This document shows, piece after piece, positions 16,957 through 26,937 of a stretch of 64,000 bases of DNA; the stretch's first letter is position 1; the number at the start of each line of letters is the position of its first letter. Location: NCBI GenBank assembly GCA_001724275.1, contig MEDZ01000012.1, positions 59,114 to 123,113 of the forward strand, written 5' to 3'. Under the pieces are notes generated by a model. The model had not been told where the DNA came from. It searched no databases and saw only the letters and a program-made list of their open reading frames with translations. The DNA comes from Gemmatimonadetes bacterium SCN 70-22 (lineage in GTDB: Bacteria; Gemmatimonadota; Gemmatimonadetes; Gemmatimonadales; Gemmatimonadaceae). The translations under genes and the position numbers were made by a program.

Positions 16957-17793
16957 CATGGCGTGGATCCCCGGGCGCCCCGGACCGGTGCGGTTGCGGG
17001 CGGCCATGACGGCGAACCCGGCGGCCGCGATCGCCAGCCCGATGACCTGCGCCGCCGTGAGCGGCCCGAAGAAGCGATCGTCCTTGGCCCGGAAGAACTC
17101 GACGATGAACCGCTCGATCCCGGCCAGCACGCAGTACATCCCGAACAGCCACCCCTCCGCGTGCTTGTGGTCGCGGAAGCGCCACAGGACCAGGAACATG
17201 ACGAGCGCCATCCCGGTCTCGTAGAGCTGCGTGGGGTGCACGGTGAGGACGGTGTCCGGGGTTGCGCCTGGCGGAATGGGGGTGCCGAACACCTGGTTCA
17301 TGATCCCGGCCGTACTGGGCGGCGAACCCTCGGGGAAGGCCACCGCGAAGCGCGAGGTCCACGGATGGCCGTAGTCGTCGCCCACCGCCCAGCACCCCGT
17401 GCGCCCCACCGAGTACGCGGCGGCAATGGCCGGACCGGCCACGTCGGCGAAGCGCGCGAACGAGATCTTCTTGCGCGTGATGTACAGCCAGTTGAACAGC
17501 ACCCCGCCCATGAGCCCCCCCCAGAACACGAAGCCGGCCCGGGTCAGCAGGTCGCGCCAGTCGTGGGAGATGACCAGGATGTAGTACAGCTTCCCCCCGA
17601 CCAGCATCCCGAGCACCGACGCGAAGATGAGGTCAGGGATCGCCTCCGCCTCCACCGCATGCCCCCGGCGCGTCAGCTCGCGCTGCGAGATGATCTGGGC
17701 GATCACGAAGGCCATCAGCACGGCGATCCCGAAGCCGGTCAGCGCAAGCGGTCCGAGCTTGATCTCGAACGGGTGGTGAATGATGTGGTCCAT
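16951..17793 (-). CDS. lgt: Prolipoprotein diacylglyceryl transferase
   Basis: 280 residues with about seven membrane helices. The Lgt signature GRTGCWAVGDDYG is present, as are HPTQLYE and the helix with ERFIVEFFRAKDDR that carries the catalytic-site arginine. The enzyme transfers diacylglycerol from phosphatidylglycerol to the lipobox Cys of prolipoproteins, at the outer face of the inner membrane. The ATG at 17793 gives MDHIIHHP, the usual start. It lies downstream of tsaD on the same strand but the gap holds a 15-bp repeat array. Its stop overlaps that of the iron permease by 4 bp. Confidence 0.95.
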   Translation of the reverse strand: MDHIIHHPFEIKLGPLALTGFGIAVLMAFVIAQIISQRELTRRGHAVEAEAIPDLIFASVLGMLVGGKLYYILVISHDWRDLLTRAGFVFWGGLMGGVLFNWLYITRKKISFARFADVAGPAIAAAYSVGRTGCWAVGDDYGHPWTSRFAVAFPEGSPPSTAGIMNQVFGTPIPPGATPDTVLTVHPTQLYETGMALVMFLVLWRFRDHKHAEGWLFGMYCVLAGIERFIVEFFRAKDDRFFGPLTAAQVIGLAIAAAGFAVMAARNRTGPGRPGIHAMA

Positions 17794-17871
17794 GCGGTGA
17801 AGGGCTCGTGGCGGGCGAGGGTGGCGTGCGGTGAAGCCGTGCGAGGGTGCTGATGCGCGGTGCGGGGTGCT

Positions 17872-17946
17872 GGTACTGCTGCGATCGGTGCTGCTGCTAT
17901 CGGTGCTGCTGCTATCGGTACTGCTGCTGCCGGTGCTGCTGCGCCA
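17872..17946. repeat. Five 15-bp tandem units (GGTGCTGCTGCTATC type)
   Basis: Array in the gap between the tsaD stop and the lgt start. Units are GGTACTGCTGCGATC, two GGTGCTGCTGCTATC, GGTACTGCTGCTGCC and a last variant. The period is a multiple of three and other frames would read Ala-rich repeats, but no gene is needed to explain it. It ends 6 bp before the tsaD stop codon. Confidence 0.85.
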
Positions 17947-17952
17947 CGTCGC

Positions 17953-18978
17953 TTACGGACGCAGTCCGGGCATCGGGCGCGAGGCGTACGCGTTGAGGGT
18001 CCAGTCGCTGGCCGCGCCGCGCTCGGCATGGAAGAGCGCGGCCCGGGCGATCATCGCCGCATTGTCGGTGGCGAGGCGCGGCGACGGGGCATGCACCTCC
18101 GCCCCGAGGTCGCCCAGCCGACGACGCATCGCCGCTTCCAGCGCCCGGTTGCACGCCACTCCGCCCCCGAGCACGACGCGCCTCCGTCCATGCTGCCGTG
18201 CCGCACGATACGTCTTCTCCACCAGCGTGTCCACCAAGGCGTCCTGGAAGGCGCGCGCGATGTGCGGCGCATCGTCCGCCAGGTCCGCACTGCTCCGCAC
18301 GGCGTGCAGTACCGCCGTCTTCAAGCCGCTGAACGAAACGTCGAAGTAGTCGGCGTCGCCCGGCTGCTGGTCGCGGCGCAGCATGGGGCGCGAGAAGCGG
18401 AAGCGCGACGGGGTGCCGGTCGCGGCGAGCGCCTCGAGCGCCCAGGGGAGGCCAAGGAGCTTGGCCACCTTGTCGAAGGCTTCGCCCGCCGCATCGTCGC
18501 GCGTGGCGCCCAGGACGCGGTACTCCCCCCACGCCGCCACGTCGAGGAGGAGCGTGTGCCCGCCGGACACCAGCAGGGCGGTGAACGGGGGGACGGCGCC
18601 GGGTGCCTCGAGCGACGTCGCGAAGAGGTGCCCTTCCATGTGGTGCACCCCTAACAGCTTCTTGCCTGCGCCGAACGCCAGCCCCTTGGCATAGCTCACC
18701 CCCACCAGGAGCGCCCCGACGAGTCCGGGGGCATGTGTCACGGCGACCACGTCCACGTCGGCCAGGGTGCAGTGCGCATCGCGCAGCGCCTGCCGCACCA
18801 CGGGGACGACGGCGGTGAGGTGGGCGCGCGAGGCGATCTCGGGCACCACGCCGCCGAACACCCGGTGGATGTCCTGCGAGAGGATGACGAGGGATTGCAG
18901 CTGCACCCGGTCGCCCGCTCCCTCCACCACGCTGGCCGAGGTCTCGTCGCAGGACGTCTCGAGCGCCAGGACGCGCAT
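17953..18978 (-). CDS. tsaD: tRNA threonylcarbamoyladenosine (t6A37) transferase
   Basis: 341 residues, usual length. Signature elements: ALETSCDETSASVV, the metal-binding HMEGH, LVSGGHT, DDAAGEAFDKVAKLLG and GGVACN. TsaD places the threonylcarbamoyl group on A37 of ANN-decoding tRNAs together with TsaB and TsaE, in the cytoplasm. Last gene of the minus-strand run that starts with queA; its ATG shares one base with the TGA of the thioredoxin-like gene, so translation is probably coupled. One GTTAGGG variant of the recurrent heptamer lies in it and encodes Leu-Gly. Confidence 0.96.
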   Translation of the reverse strand: MRVLALETSCDETSASVVEGAGDRVQLQSLVILSQDIHRVFGGVVPEIASRAHLTAVVPVVRQALRDAHCTLADVDVVAVTHAPGLVGALLVGVSYAKGLAFGAGKKLLGVHHMEGHLFATSLEAPGAVPPFTALLVSGGHTLLLDVAAWGEYRVLGATRDDAAGEAFDKVAKLLGLPWALEALAATGTPSRFRFSRPMLRRDQQPGDADYFDVSFSGLKTAVLHAVRSSADLADDAPHIARAFQDALVDTLVEKTYRAARQHGRRRVVLGGGVACNRALEAAMRRRLGDLGAEVHAPSPRLATDNAAMIARAALFHAERGAASDWTLNAYASRPMPGLRP

Positions 18979-19538
18979 CAGTCCGTCGCCGGGCCGCCCG
19001 CGCCGAGCAGTTGCGCGACGACCGCACGGTTGGCGGGCGAGTCCCAGTCGGCCGCCCCGAGGTTGAGCTTGCGAATGCGCCCGTCGCGGCCGACGAGGAA
19101 CGTCGCCGGGATGCCCTGCGTCTGGAAGGCGGCCTCGATCTTTCCCGTCCCTTCGTGCAGGATCTCGAACGTCAACCCGTGCTCGGCGACGAAATCGAGG
19201 ATGCGCTGCTCGTTGCCGGGGTCGTCCACCGCGACGGCGACGACCTTGAGCCCCGCCCCCCGGTAGCGATCGTAGAGGCGCTGGATGCTGGGCATCTCGA
19301 TCACGCACGGGCCGCACCACGTGGCCCAGAGGTTGATCAGGACGACGTCGCCCTTGTAGTCGGCGATCCCCTTGATCCGCGCCGTGCCGTCGAGCGTGGC
19401 GGCGCGGAACTCGGGAACGGGTGAGCCGACGCGAACCTGGTGCAGCGTGCTTCCGCCGAGTTGGGTCCCGGCGTACAGCGCGGCGCCGAGGATGGCGACG
19501 ACCCCCGCCACGAGCGCCCACTGGCGCGCGGTGCTCAT
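18978..19538 (-). CDS. TlpA/ResA-like thiol-disulfide oxidoreductase
   Basis: 186 residues: an uncleaved or cleaved N-terminal hydrophobic segment (about residues 8-27), then a thioredoxin fold of the AhpC/TSA-Redoxin type with the active site WATWCGPC and the cis-Pro region GIPATFLVGRDG. This family is anchored in the inner membrane facing the periplasm and reduces disulfides, often in cytochrome c maturation; two haem domains are encoded nearby in the iron permease. Start overlaps the rpe stop in ATGA (19535-19538), stop overlaps tsaD by one base. Confidence 0.88.
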   Translation of the reverse strand: MSTARQWALVAGVVAILGAALYAGTQLGGSTLHQVRVGSPVPEFRAATLDGTARIKGIADYKGDVVLINLWATWCGPCVIEMPSIQRLYDRYRGAGLKVVAVAVDDPGNEQRILDFVAEHGLTFEILHEGTGKIEAAFQTQGIPATFLVGRDGRIRKLNLGAADWDSPANRAVVAQLLGAGGPATD

Positions 19539-20203
19539 ACCCGCTCCTGGCACAGCGCGCGAAGGGTGGCGATCTCCCCGCGCGGGTCGCGGGCCGCGAA
19601 GATCGCGTTGCCGGCGACGAACGTGTCGGCCCCGGCGCGCCAGCAGCTGGCGATCGTGTCGCGGGCGATCCCCCCGTCCACCTCCAGCACGGCCCCCCGA
19701 TTCCCGGACTCGTCCAGCAGGGCCCGCGCCTGCCGCAGCTTCTCGATCGTGCGCGGAATGAACGTCTGCCCGCCGAAGCCGGGATTCACCGACATGATGA
19801 GGATGAGGTCCACGTCCGGGGCAATGTCGGCGAGCGTCGCGACGGGCGTCGACGGGTTGATGGTGACGCCGGCCAGGCACCCCAGCTCGCGGATGCGCGC
19901 GACCTGCCGGTGCAGGTGCGGCGCGGTTTCCTGGTGGATGGTGATGACGTTGGCCCCGGCCTTGGCGAACGCGTCGAAGTACTTCTCGGGCTCGACCACC
20001 ATCAGGTGCACGTCGAGCGGAAGCGTCGTCAGGCGGCGGACCGTCTCGATGACCTTGGCCCCATACGTCAGGTTGGGGACGAAGCAGCCATCCATGACGT
20101 CGATGTGGATCCAGTCGGCGCCCCCTTCCACGCACATCGCGATCTCGTCGCCAAGCCGGGCGAAGTCGGCACTCAGGATGGACGGGGCGATGCGAACGGT
20201 CAT
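19535..20203 (-). CDS. rpe: Ribulose-phosphate 3-epimerase
   Basis: 222 residues, a TIM barrel. APSILSADFARL at the start, WIHIDVMDGCFVPN with metal-binding His and Asp, MSVNPGFGGQTFI and the phosphate-binding LEVDGGI are all present. The enzyme interconverts ribulose-5-phosphate and xylulose-5-phosphate in the pentose phosphate pathway. ATGA overlaps on both sides (20200-20203 with the PASTA gene, 19535-19538 with the thioredoxin-like gene) place it inside a translationally coupled run. Nothing odd in the sequence. Confidence 0.96.
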   Translation of the reverse strand: MTVRIAPSILSADFARLGDEIAMCVEGGADWIHIDVMDGCFVPNLTYGAKVIETVRRLTTLPLDVHLMVVEPEKYFDAFAKAGANVITIHQETAPHLHRQVARIRELGCLAGVTINPSTPVATLADIAPDVDLILIMSVNPGFGGQTFIPRTIEKLRQARALLDESGNRGAVLEVDGGIARDTIASCWRAGADTFVAGNAIFAARDPRGEIATLRALCQERV

Positions 20204-20928
20204 CGGGTTCCTGCAATGCGAAGCGTGACGATGGTGCCGGCGGCGACGGCCGAGCCGGCCGCCGGCGTCTGGGCGACCACCGTCCCGGCGGGGAAGGTGG
20301 CCGAGGGGTCGTACTCGAGGGGGCCCGTGGGGAAGCCGAGCTGCGCGAGCAGCGCGTTGGCCGAGGCGAGGTCGTGCCCCACGACGTCGGGCATCGTGAG
20401 CGACGCGGGGCCGGCGCTGACCACGAGGTCCACGCGCGTCCCCTGTGGCACGACCTGCCCTTCGGACGGGTTGCTCGCGATGACCAGTCCGCGGGCCGAG
20501 TCGCTCGGCTGCGTGGTCACCTGCCCCAGCTGCAACCCGGCCTGGGCCAGCTCCCCTTCGGCATCGCGCCGCGACAAGCCGGCCAGGGGCGGGATGGTCG
20601 CGCGCTGCTGCCCGGCGCTGATGTCCAGCGTGACCGCCGTCCCCGGGGGAACCGTCGTCCCGGACGGCGGGTTCTGGGCCAGCACGGTCGACTTGGGGGC
20701 ATCGGCCGAGTAGCGCGACTCCCCCGTCTTCGCCTCGAGACCGAGCGTCGTCAGGCGGCGCTGCGCGTCGGCCTGGGTCAGTCCCACCACCCCAGGCACG
20801 GTGACGTCGCCGACCGCGACGTCATCGGGGAGGATCACGAACGCGACGAGCAGGTAGGCGAGGAGGCTGGCGGTTCCGGCCACCACGAGGTGCTCGAGTA
20901 CCGTCCGGAGCCGGGCGGGGCGCTTCAT
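20200..20928 (-). CDS. Membrane-anchored three-PASTA-domain protein without kinase domain
   Basis: 242 residues: short basic N-terminus, one membrane helix (about residues 10-32), then three PASTA repeats, each with the pattern VPxVxGLxxxxAxxxLxxxGL ... PxxGxxVPxGTxV. PASTA domains normally sit at the outer end of Ser/Thr kinases or PBPs and bind muropeptides or lipid II. Here no kinase is attached and none is seen nearby, so it may be a periplasmic cell-wall sensor or scaffold subunit. It lies between rsmB and rpe with ATGA overlaps at both ends. The start overlaps a 12-bp repeat at the end of rsmB. Confidence 0.85.
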   Translation of the reverse strand: MKRPARLRTVLEHLVVAGTASLLAYLLVAFVILPDDVAVGDVTVPGVVGLTQADAQRRLTTLGLEAKTGESRYSADAPKSTVLAQNPPSGTTVPPGTAVTLDISAGQQRATIPPLAGLSRRDAEGELAQAGLQLGQVTTQPSDSARGLVIASNPSEGQVVPQGTRVDLVVSAGPASLTMPDVVGHDLASANALLAQLGFPTGPLEYDPSATFPAGTVVAQTPAAGSAVAAGTIVTLRIAGTR

Positions 20929-22316
20929 GCCGCGCTCCGTCCCGCGCTCCGTCCCGCGCTCCGGCGCAGGCGGGCGGCGAAGGCGCCGTCCACACCATGC
21001 CGCTGCGGGAGGACGCGCAGCATCCCGCCGTCCAGCACCGCGTCGGCGACCGTCCCGCCCGGCGGAGGGTCGAGCGTCCACTCCGGATGCGCGGCCAGGA
21101 ACGCCTCCACCTGGCGTTCGTTCTCCTCGGCCTCGAGCGAGCAGGTGCTGTAGATCATTAGTCCGCCCGGACGCACCAGCGACGCCGCGGAGCGGAGGAT
21201 GGCGCGCTGCGCGGCGGCGCTCACCGCCAGGTCCGAGGCCTTGAGGCGCCAGCGGGCGTCCGGGTGGCGGCGAAACGTCCCCGTGCCGGTGCACGGGGCG
21301 TCGACGAGGACGGCGTCCACCGGTGAAAGCGCGGTCTCGCGCGCGTCGGTCGCCACGAGGACGACGTTGCGGGCGTCCAGGCGCTCGACATTCTGGCGCA
21401 TGCGCTCCAGGCGCGCGGGCGAACGATCGCACGCGATCACCAGCGACGCGACGCGCGAAAGCTCCAACGACTTGCCCCCCGGCGCCGCGCACAGGTCGAT
21501 CACCGTCGCCCCCTCGGGAACCGACGCGTACTGCGTCACGAGGGTGGCCGCCGGATCCTGCACGAAGAAGAGTCCCTGGCGGAACGCCCCGAGGTCGGCC
21601 AGCGCCGGGTGGCTGGTGATGCAGAGGCCGTCGTGGACGAATGGGGCGTCGTCCACGTGCACGCCCGCTTCTTCGAGCATGGCCTCGAGCTGTTCGTGCA
21701 CGATGCCATATGGGCGGATGCACAGCGGTGCCTCGGTGTTGTTCAGTTCCACCAGGCGCGTCGCCTCCTCGAGTCCCCACCGCGCCGCCCACCTCGCCAC
21801 GAGCCACTGCGGATGCGATCCCGCCAGCGCGAGCGCCTCGACGGGATCGGGAGGGCGCGGGAGTGCGGTGAACGCATCGTCTCCGCGTTCGCGATCCACG
21901 CGCCTCAGCACGGCGTTGGCGAGCTTGCTGGCTCCGATGCCATGGCGCCGCTTGGCCAGCTCCACGCTCTGGGCAATTGCCGCGTACGGGGGGACCGACC
22001 CCATGTGGAGGAGCTGGTAGATCCCGAGGCGGAGGATGTCGGTCAGGTCGGCATCGAGCCGCGCCAGCCCGCCTCGCACGCGCTCAGTGAGGATGGCGTC
22101 GAGGACGCCGCGCCGGCGCAGCGTCCCGTACACGAGCTCCTGGGTCCAGCGGCGGTCGCGCGCATCGAGCTCCCGCACGCGGCGGTCGAAGGCGGCGTCG
22201 AGGAGCTCGCCGCCGCGCAGGTCGGCCAGGATGTCGGCCGCCGCCACCCGAGCGTCGGTCACGCCGCCCTGGACGAGCGTGGCCCCCCTGGTGCGCGCTC
22301 CATCTCCCGGAATCAT
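20925..22316 (-). CDS. rsmB: 16S rRNA (cytosine-967-C5)-methyltransferase RsmB
   Basis: About 463 residues: an N-terminal NusB-like RNA-binding domain (to about residue 150) and a C-terminal SAM-dependent methyltransferase with the SAM motif DLCAAPGGKS, catalytic cysteines in VDAPCTGTGTFRRHPD and IYSTCSLEAEENE. It methylates C967 of 16S rRNA. ATG 22316 is chosen because a TATCTT box lies 7 nt upstream; a GTG near 22262 would fit the family length more tightly. The C-terminus ends in RRSAGRSAGRSAA, encoded by a 12-bp tandem repeat. fmt lies just upstream, the common fmt-rsmB order. Confidence 0.93.
   Translation of the reverse strand: MIPGDGARTRGATLVQGGVTDARVAAADILADLRGGELLDAAFDRRVRELDARDRRWTQELVYGTLRRRGVLDAILTERVRGGLARLDADLTDILRLGIYQLLHMGSVPPYAAIAQSVELAKRRHGIGASKLANAVLRRVDRERGDDAFTALPRPPDPVEALALAGSHPQWLVARWAARWGLEEATRLVELNNTEAPLCIRPYGIVHEQLEAMLEEAGVHVDDAPFVHDGLCITSHPALADLGAFRQGLFFVQDPAATLVTQYASVPEGATVIDLCAAPGGKSLELSRVASLVIACDRSPARLERMRQNVERLDARNVVLVATDARETALSPVDAVLVDAPCTGTGTFRRHPDARWRLKASDLAVSAAAQRAILRSAASLVRPGGLMIYSTCSLEAEENERQVEAFLAAHPEWTLDPPPGGTVADAVLDGGMLRVLPQRHGVDGAFAARLRRSAGRSAGRSAA
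20931..20966. repeat. Three 12-bp units at the rsmB C-terminus
   Basis: Unit CGCGCTCCGTCC twice plus one variant, in frame with rsmB, encoding Gly-Arg-Ser-Ala steps. One of several in-frame 12-bp arrays in this window. Confidence 0.85.
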
Positions 22317-22323
22317 GGATGGA

Positions 22324-22329
22324 AAGATA
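22324..22329 (-). promoter_or_regulatory. Putative -10 box (TATCTT) of rsmB, leaderless layout
   Basis: On the minus strand TATCTT is followed by TCCATCC and the rsmB ATG, a 7-nt gap that would start the transcript at or next to the start codon. No good -35 is visible. Confidence 0.5.
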
Positions 22330-22359
22330 GTCGGTGCCGGCGGCGTCGCCCCTCGCCCC

Positions 22360-23298
22360 TCACTCAGCGGCCCCGAGGATATCGCCAGCGGCAACCCCGC
22401 GTCCCTGCGCCCAATCCAGCGCGGCCAGGCGCCGCTTCCCGGCGGGCTGCACGTACGCCACCCTCACGCCGCCGGTCCTGCACGCCACCAGCATCCCCCC
22501 CTCGTCGATGGCGAGGACGAGCCCGGGGTCGCCTTCGGCGTCCGGGGCGAGGCGGACGCCGGAAAGCTTGACGTCGACGCCTCGCAGCGTGGTGTACGCC
22601 CCCGGCCGCGGATCGTAGGCGCGGATCTGGCGCGCCACCTGTCGTGCGTCGCCGGTCCAGTTCACCAGGGTGTGCTCGCGCTCGACCTTGCCGGCGTAGG
22701 TCGCGAGCACCTCATCCTGCGCGTCCTCCTGCGCCGCGCCCATGGCGATGAGGGTGAGCGCCTCCACGATGGCGAGGGCCCCCAGCTCCGAGAGCCGCAG
22801 CTGCAACTCGCCGTAGGTCTCGTCCCCGAGGATCGGCGTCGGCGCCTGCAGGATCACCGGGCCGGCATCCATGCGCCGGACCATGCGCATGATGGAGACC
22901 CCGGTCTCGTCGTCGCCGGCAAGGATGGCGGCCTGGATCGGGGCGGCGCCGCGCCAGCGCGGAAGGAGCGAGGCGTGGATGTTGAGCGTGCCTAACGGTG
23001 GCAGGTCGATGACCGACTGCGGGAGGATGTGCCCGTAGGCGACGACGACGGAAATGTCGGGAGCCAGTGCCCGGAGCGCGCCCTCGAACTCCTCGCCGCG
23101 CGGCCGCTCGGGCTGCAGCACGGGGAGCCCCTCCTCGAGGGCGATGACCTTGACGGGCGACGGGACCAGCGTCGAGCGGCTGCGTCCCTGCGGCTTGTCC
23201 GGCTGGGTCACGACGCCCACCACCTCGTATCCCTCGCCGAGCAGCGCACGCAGTGGGGGAGTGGCGAACTCCGGTGTTCCCCAGAACAGGACCCGCAT
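22360..23298 (-). CDS. fmt: Methionyl-tRNA formyltransferase
   Basis: 312 residues. The N-terminal formyltransferase fold starts FWGTPEFA and contains the folate-site signature SLLPRWRGAAPI with the preceding NIHAS; the C-terminal OB-like domain binds the tRNA. The enzyme formylates Met-tRNAi using 10-formyl-THF. It directly follows def (TAG of def and ATG of fmt are adjacent), so formylation and deformylation of nascent proteins are encoded together. A GCCTAAC heptamer lies in it and encodes Leu-Gly. Confidence 0.97.
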   Translation of the reverse strand: MRVLFWGTPEFATPPLRALLGEGYEVVGVVTQPDKPQGRSRSTLVPSPVKVIALEEGLPVLQPERPRGEEFEGALRALAPDISVVVAYGHILPQSVIDLPPLGTLNIHASLLPRWRGAAPIQAAILAGDDETGVSIMRMVRRMDAGPVILQAPTPILGDETYGELQLRLSELGALAIVEALTLIAMGAAQEDAQDEVLATYAGKVEREHTLVNWTGDARQVARQIRAYDPRPGAYTTLRGVDVKLSGVRLAPDAEGDPGLVLAIDEGGMLVACRTGGVRVAYVQPAGKRRLAALDWAQGRGVAAGDILGAAE

Positions 23299-23864
23299 CT
23301 ACAACCGTTCGTCGGGGTGGTCGCCCTGCTCGCTGAGATGTCGCACGACCTCGGGGGTGAGGATGCGCACGAGGTTCGGGTACTTCGTCTTCTGCACTTC
23401 CCACCTGGCCATGATGGCGCGCTTCTTCAGGAACGACATGTAGTCGATGAACAGCTTGCCGTGCAGGTGGTCGATCTCGTGCTGGAGGCAGCGGGCCATG
23501 AGCCCCTCGGCCTCGATCTCGAACGCCTCCCCCTCGCGGTCGGTGGCCCGCACGGTCACCCGCGCCGAGCGCTCCACGTCACCGTAGATGTCGGGAATGG
23601 AGAGGCACCCTTCCTCGGCCTTGTCGCCCCCGCTCTCGTCGACGATCTCGGGGTTGATGAGGACGAGACGATCGCCCTCGATCTCGACGACCGCGAGTCG
23701 CTCGGAGCGCCCCACCTGCGGCGCGGCCAGCCCGATTCCCTGCGCCGCGTGCATCGTCTCGAACATGTCGTCGATGAGGCGCTGCAGTTCGTCGGTGATC
23801 TCGGTCACCGGCGTCGTCTCGACCCGCAGGATGGACGAGCCGAGGACCTGGATCGGGAGGAGGC

Positions 23865-23868
<4 letters not shown>
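23299..23868 (-). CDS. def: Peptide deformylase
   Basis: 189 residues. All three motifs are seen: GIGLAAPQVG, EEGCLSIP with the metal-binding Cys, and QHEIDHLHG with the two His and the catalytic Glu. It removes the N-terminal formyl group from nascent proteins. GTG start at 23868, overlapping the yajC stop by 4 bp. The last 40 residues (beginning MSFLKKRAIMARWEVQ) form a helical tail somewhat longer than in the E. coli enzyme. Confidence 0.97.
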
Positions 23869-25405
<1,537 letters not shown>

Positions 25406-25816
25406 CTACTGCCCTCCCGCCTTCACCGCGACGCGTGCGTCGTCCCCCTCGCAGCGATAGCCGATGTCGACGCCTTCGTGCCGTGCCCGTGGGGCCTTGG
25501 CGAAGGTGAGTTGGGCCGAGACGGTACCGAAGACGCCGTCGAGCGTCTCGTCGCCGGTGCCGCGCACCAGCGTCGCGCGCGTGGCAAAGCCGCTCGTGTC
25601 GACGTCCACCACGAAGCGGGCCGTGCCGGAATCGGGGCGCTGCGCCTTGCGCAGGGCCCCGCATTGCAGCCGCAGGTACTCGGCCAGCACCGGCTCGGCC
25701 GTGGCCGGGGTGTAGATCGGGTTCTGCGGCGAGGGGAGGAAGCTGCGCGTGCGCGACGTCACGCAGGCGGCCGTCGAGAGGAGCAGGAACGCCAGGGAAG
25801 CGCGGCTCGCCGGCAC
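25406..25816 (-). CDS. Small lipoprotein with a TonB C-terminal-like domain
   Basis: About 136 residues from the GTG at 25816: basic start, hydrophobic core FLLLST and a Cys in the lipobox-like TAAC, then a folded region with RFVVDVDTSGFATRATLVRG and ETLDGVFGTVSAQLTF. This pattern (beta-alpha-beta, a residue run ending in a predicted last strand) resembles the TonB C-terminal domain often found alone in periplasmic proteins. The frame is open further upstream, but that part overlaps queA and is Ser/Pro/Arg-rich shadow. It lies 7 bp after queA and 3 bp before tgt, so it is co-transcribed with queuosine genes without an obvious link to them. Confidence 0.6.
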   Translation of the reverse strand: MPASRASLAFLLLSTAACVTSRTRSFLPSPQNPIYTPATAEPVLAEYLRLQCGALRKAQRPDSGTARFVVDVDTSGFATRATLVRGTGDETLDGVFGTVSAQLTFAKAPRARHEGVDIGYRCEGDDARVAVKAGGQ

Positions 25817-25823
25817 CGTGACG

Positions 25824-26864
25824 CTACAGGATGACCATCGCATCGCCATAGGAGTAGAAGCGGTAGCCTTCGCGGACGGCGGTGCGATAGGCGTCCATGA
25901 TGAGCTCGTAGCCGGCGAACGCCGCGACGAGCATGAGGAGGGTGGAGCGGGGGAGGTGGAAATTGGTGACCAGGCGGTCGACCGCACGGAAGGTGTAGGG
26001 CGGATAGATGAAGATCGAGGTCTCCCCCTCGGCGGGGTGGAATCGTCCGCTGGCGTCGGCATTCGACTCGAGCGTGCGAACGGAGGTCGTCCCCACGGCC
26101 CACAGGTGGGCCCCGCGCGCCCGCGCGGCGTTGAGCCGGTTCGCCGTCTCGGCGCCGACCTGGTACCACTCTTCGTGCATGACGTGCCGCGCGGGGTCGC
26201 TCACCTCCACCGGCTTGAACGTCCCCGCCCCGACGTGCAGGAGGACGTCCGCCAGCTGCACCCCCTTGGCGGTGAGCGCCTCGAGCAGGGCCGGGGTGAA
26301 GTGCAGCCCGGCGGTGGGGGCGGCGACCGACCCGGCCTCGCGTGCGTACACCGTCTGGTACCGCTCCGCATCGCCGGCCGCGTCTGCACGGTGGATGTAG
26401 GGGGGGAGCGGGATGTGTCCGTGGCGGTCGATGGCCTCGGCGTCGTCGCCCGGTCCCTCCAGCCGTACGACGCGGGTGCGGCGCTCCGTGACCTCGAGGA
26501 TGCGGACGTCGAAGCCCGGGGCCACGTGGACGACGCGTCCCGGGCGCAGCTTCCCGCCGGGGTGCACCATGGCCTCCCAGCGGTGATCGCCGAGCGGCTT
26601 GAGCAGCATCACCTCGGCCGGGGCGCCCGAGTCGCGCACCCCGAGCAGGCGCGCACGGATGACGCGGGTCGTGTTGCGCACCAGGACGTCGCCGGGGGGG
26701 ACGAGCTGGACGAGGTCCGCGAACGTGCGATGCGCGATGGTCCCGGTCGCGCGGTCGACCACCATGAGGCGCGAGGCGTCGCGCCTCATGGTGGTCGACT
26801 GGGCGATGGACGCGTCCGGGAGGTGGAAGTCGAAGGCGGAAGTGGGGTAGGAGGGGGCAGTCAT
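25824..26864 (-). CDS. queA: S-adenosylmethionine:tRNA ribosyltransferase-isomerase
   Basis: 346 residues. FDFHLPDASIAQ start, NTTRVIRARL, VGAGTFKPVE, HEEWYQV, AVGTTSVRTLES and TNFHLPRSTLLMLVAAF are family signatures. QueA makes epoxyqueuosine in tRNA from preQ1 and the ribosyl of SAM. An exact 21-bp inverted repeat (26754-26799) is embedded in codons 22-37, which read TTMRRDASRLMVV. First gene of the long minus-strand run to tsaD. The ATG at 26864 is the only sensible start. Confidence 0.96.
   Translation of the reverse strand: MTAPSYPTSAFDFHLPDASIAQSTTMRRDASRLMVVDRATGTIAHRTFADLVQLVPPGDVLVRNTTRVIRARLLGVRDSGAPAEVMLLKPLGDHRWEAMVHPGGKLRPGRVVHVAPGFDVRILEVTERRTRVVRLEGPGDDAEAIDRHGHIPLPPYIHRADAAGDAERYQTVYAREAGSVAAPTAGLHFTPALLEALTAKGVQLADVLLHVGAGTFKPVEVSDPARHVMHEEWYQVGAETANRLNAARARGAHLWAVGTTSVRTLESNADASGRFHPAEGETSIFIYPPYTFRAVDRLVTNFHLPRSTLLMLVAAFAGYELIMDAYRTAVREGYRFYSYGDAMVIL
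26754..26799. repeat. Perfect 21-bp inverted repeat inside queA
   Basis: The left arm begins GTCGACCACCATGAGG and the right arm (26779-26799) is its exact complement, with only GGCG between. The mRNA would form a very stable hairpin near the 5' end of the queA coding region. Confidence 0.9.
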
Positions 26865-26885
26865 CGACGGATGACGAGGCGAGGT

Positions 26886-26925
26886 GGGCCGGACGCTGCG
26901 TCGGAACGACGCGCGCGCCCGGCCC
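26886..26925. terminator. Nested hairpin between pntB and queA
   Basis: GGGCCGG (26886-26892) pairs with CCGGCCC (26919-26925) and encloses GCGTCG-GAA-CGACGC (26898-26912). There is no U-run. It lies between the pntB stop and the queA start and probably ends pnt transcription or separates the units. Confidence 0.5.
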
Positions 26926-26937
26926 TGGCCCGTCGGC

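Noticed and set aside
25817..26062. N-terminal extension of the TonB-like lipoprotein
   Set aside because: It overlaps queA and is Ser/Pro/Arg-rich; the lipobox start at 25816 explains the protein better.
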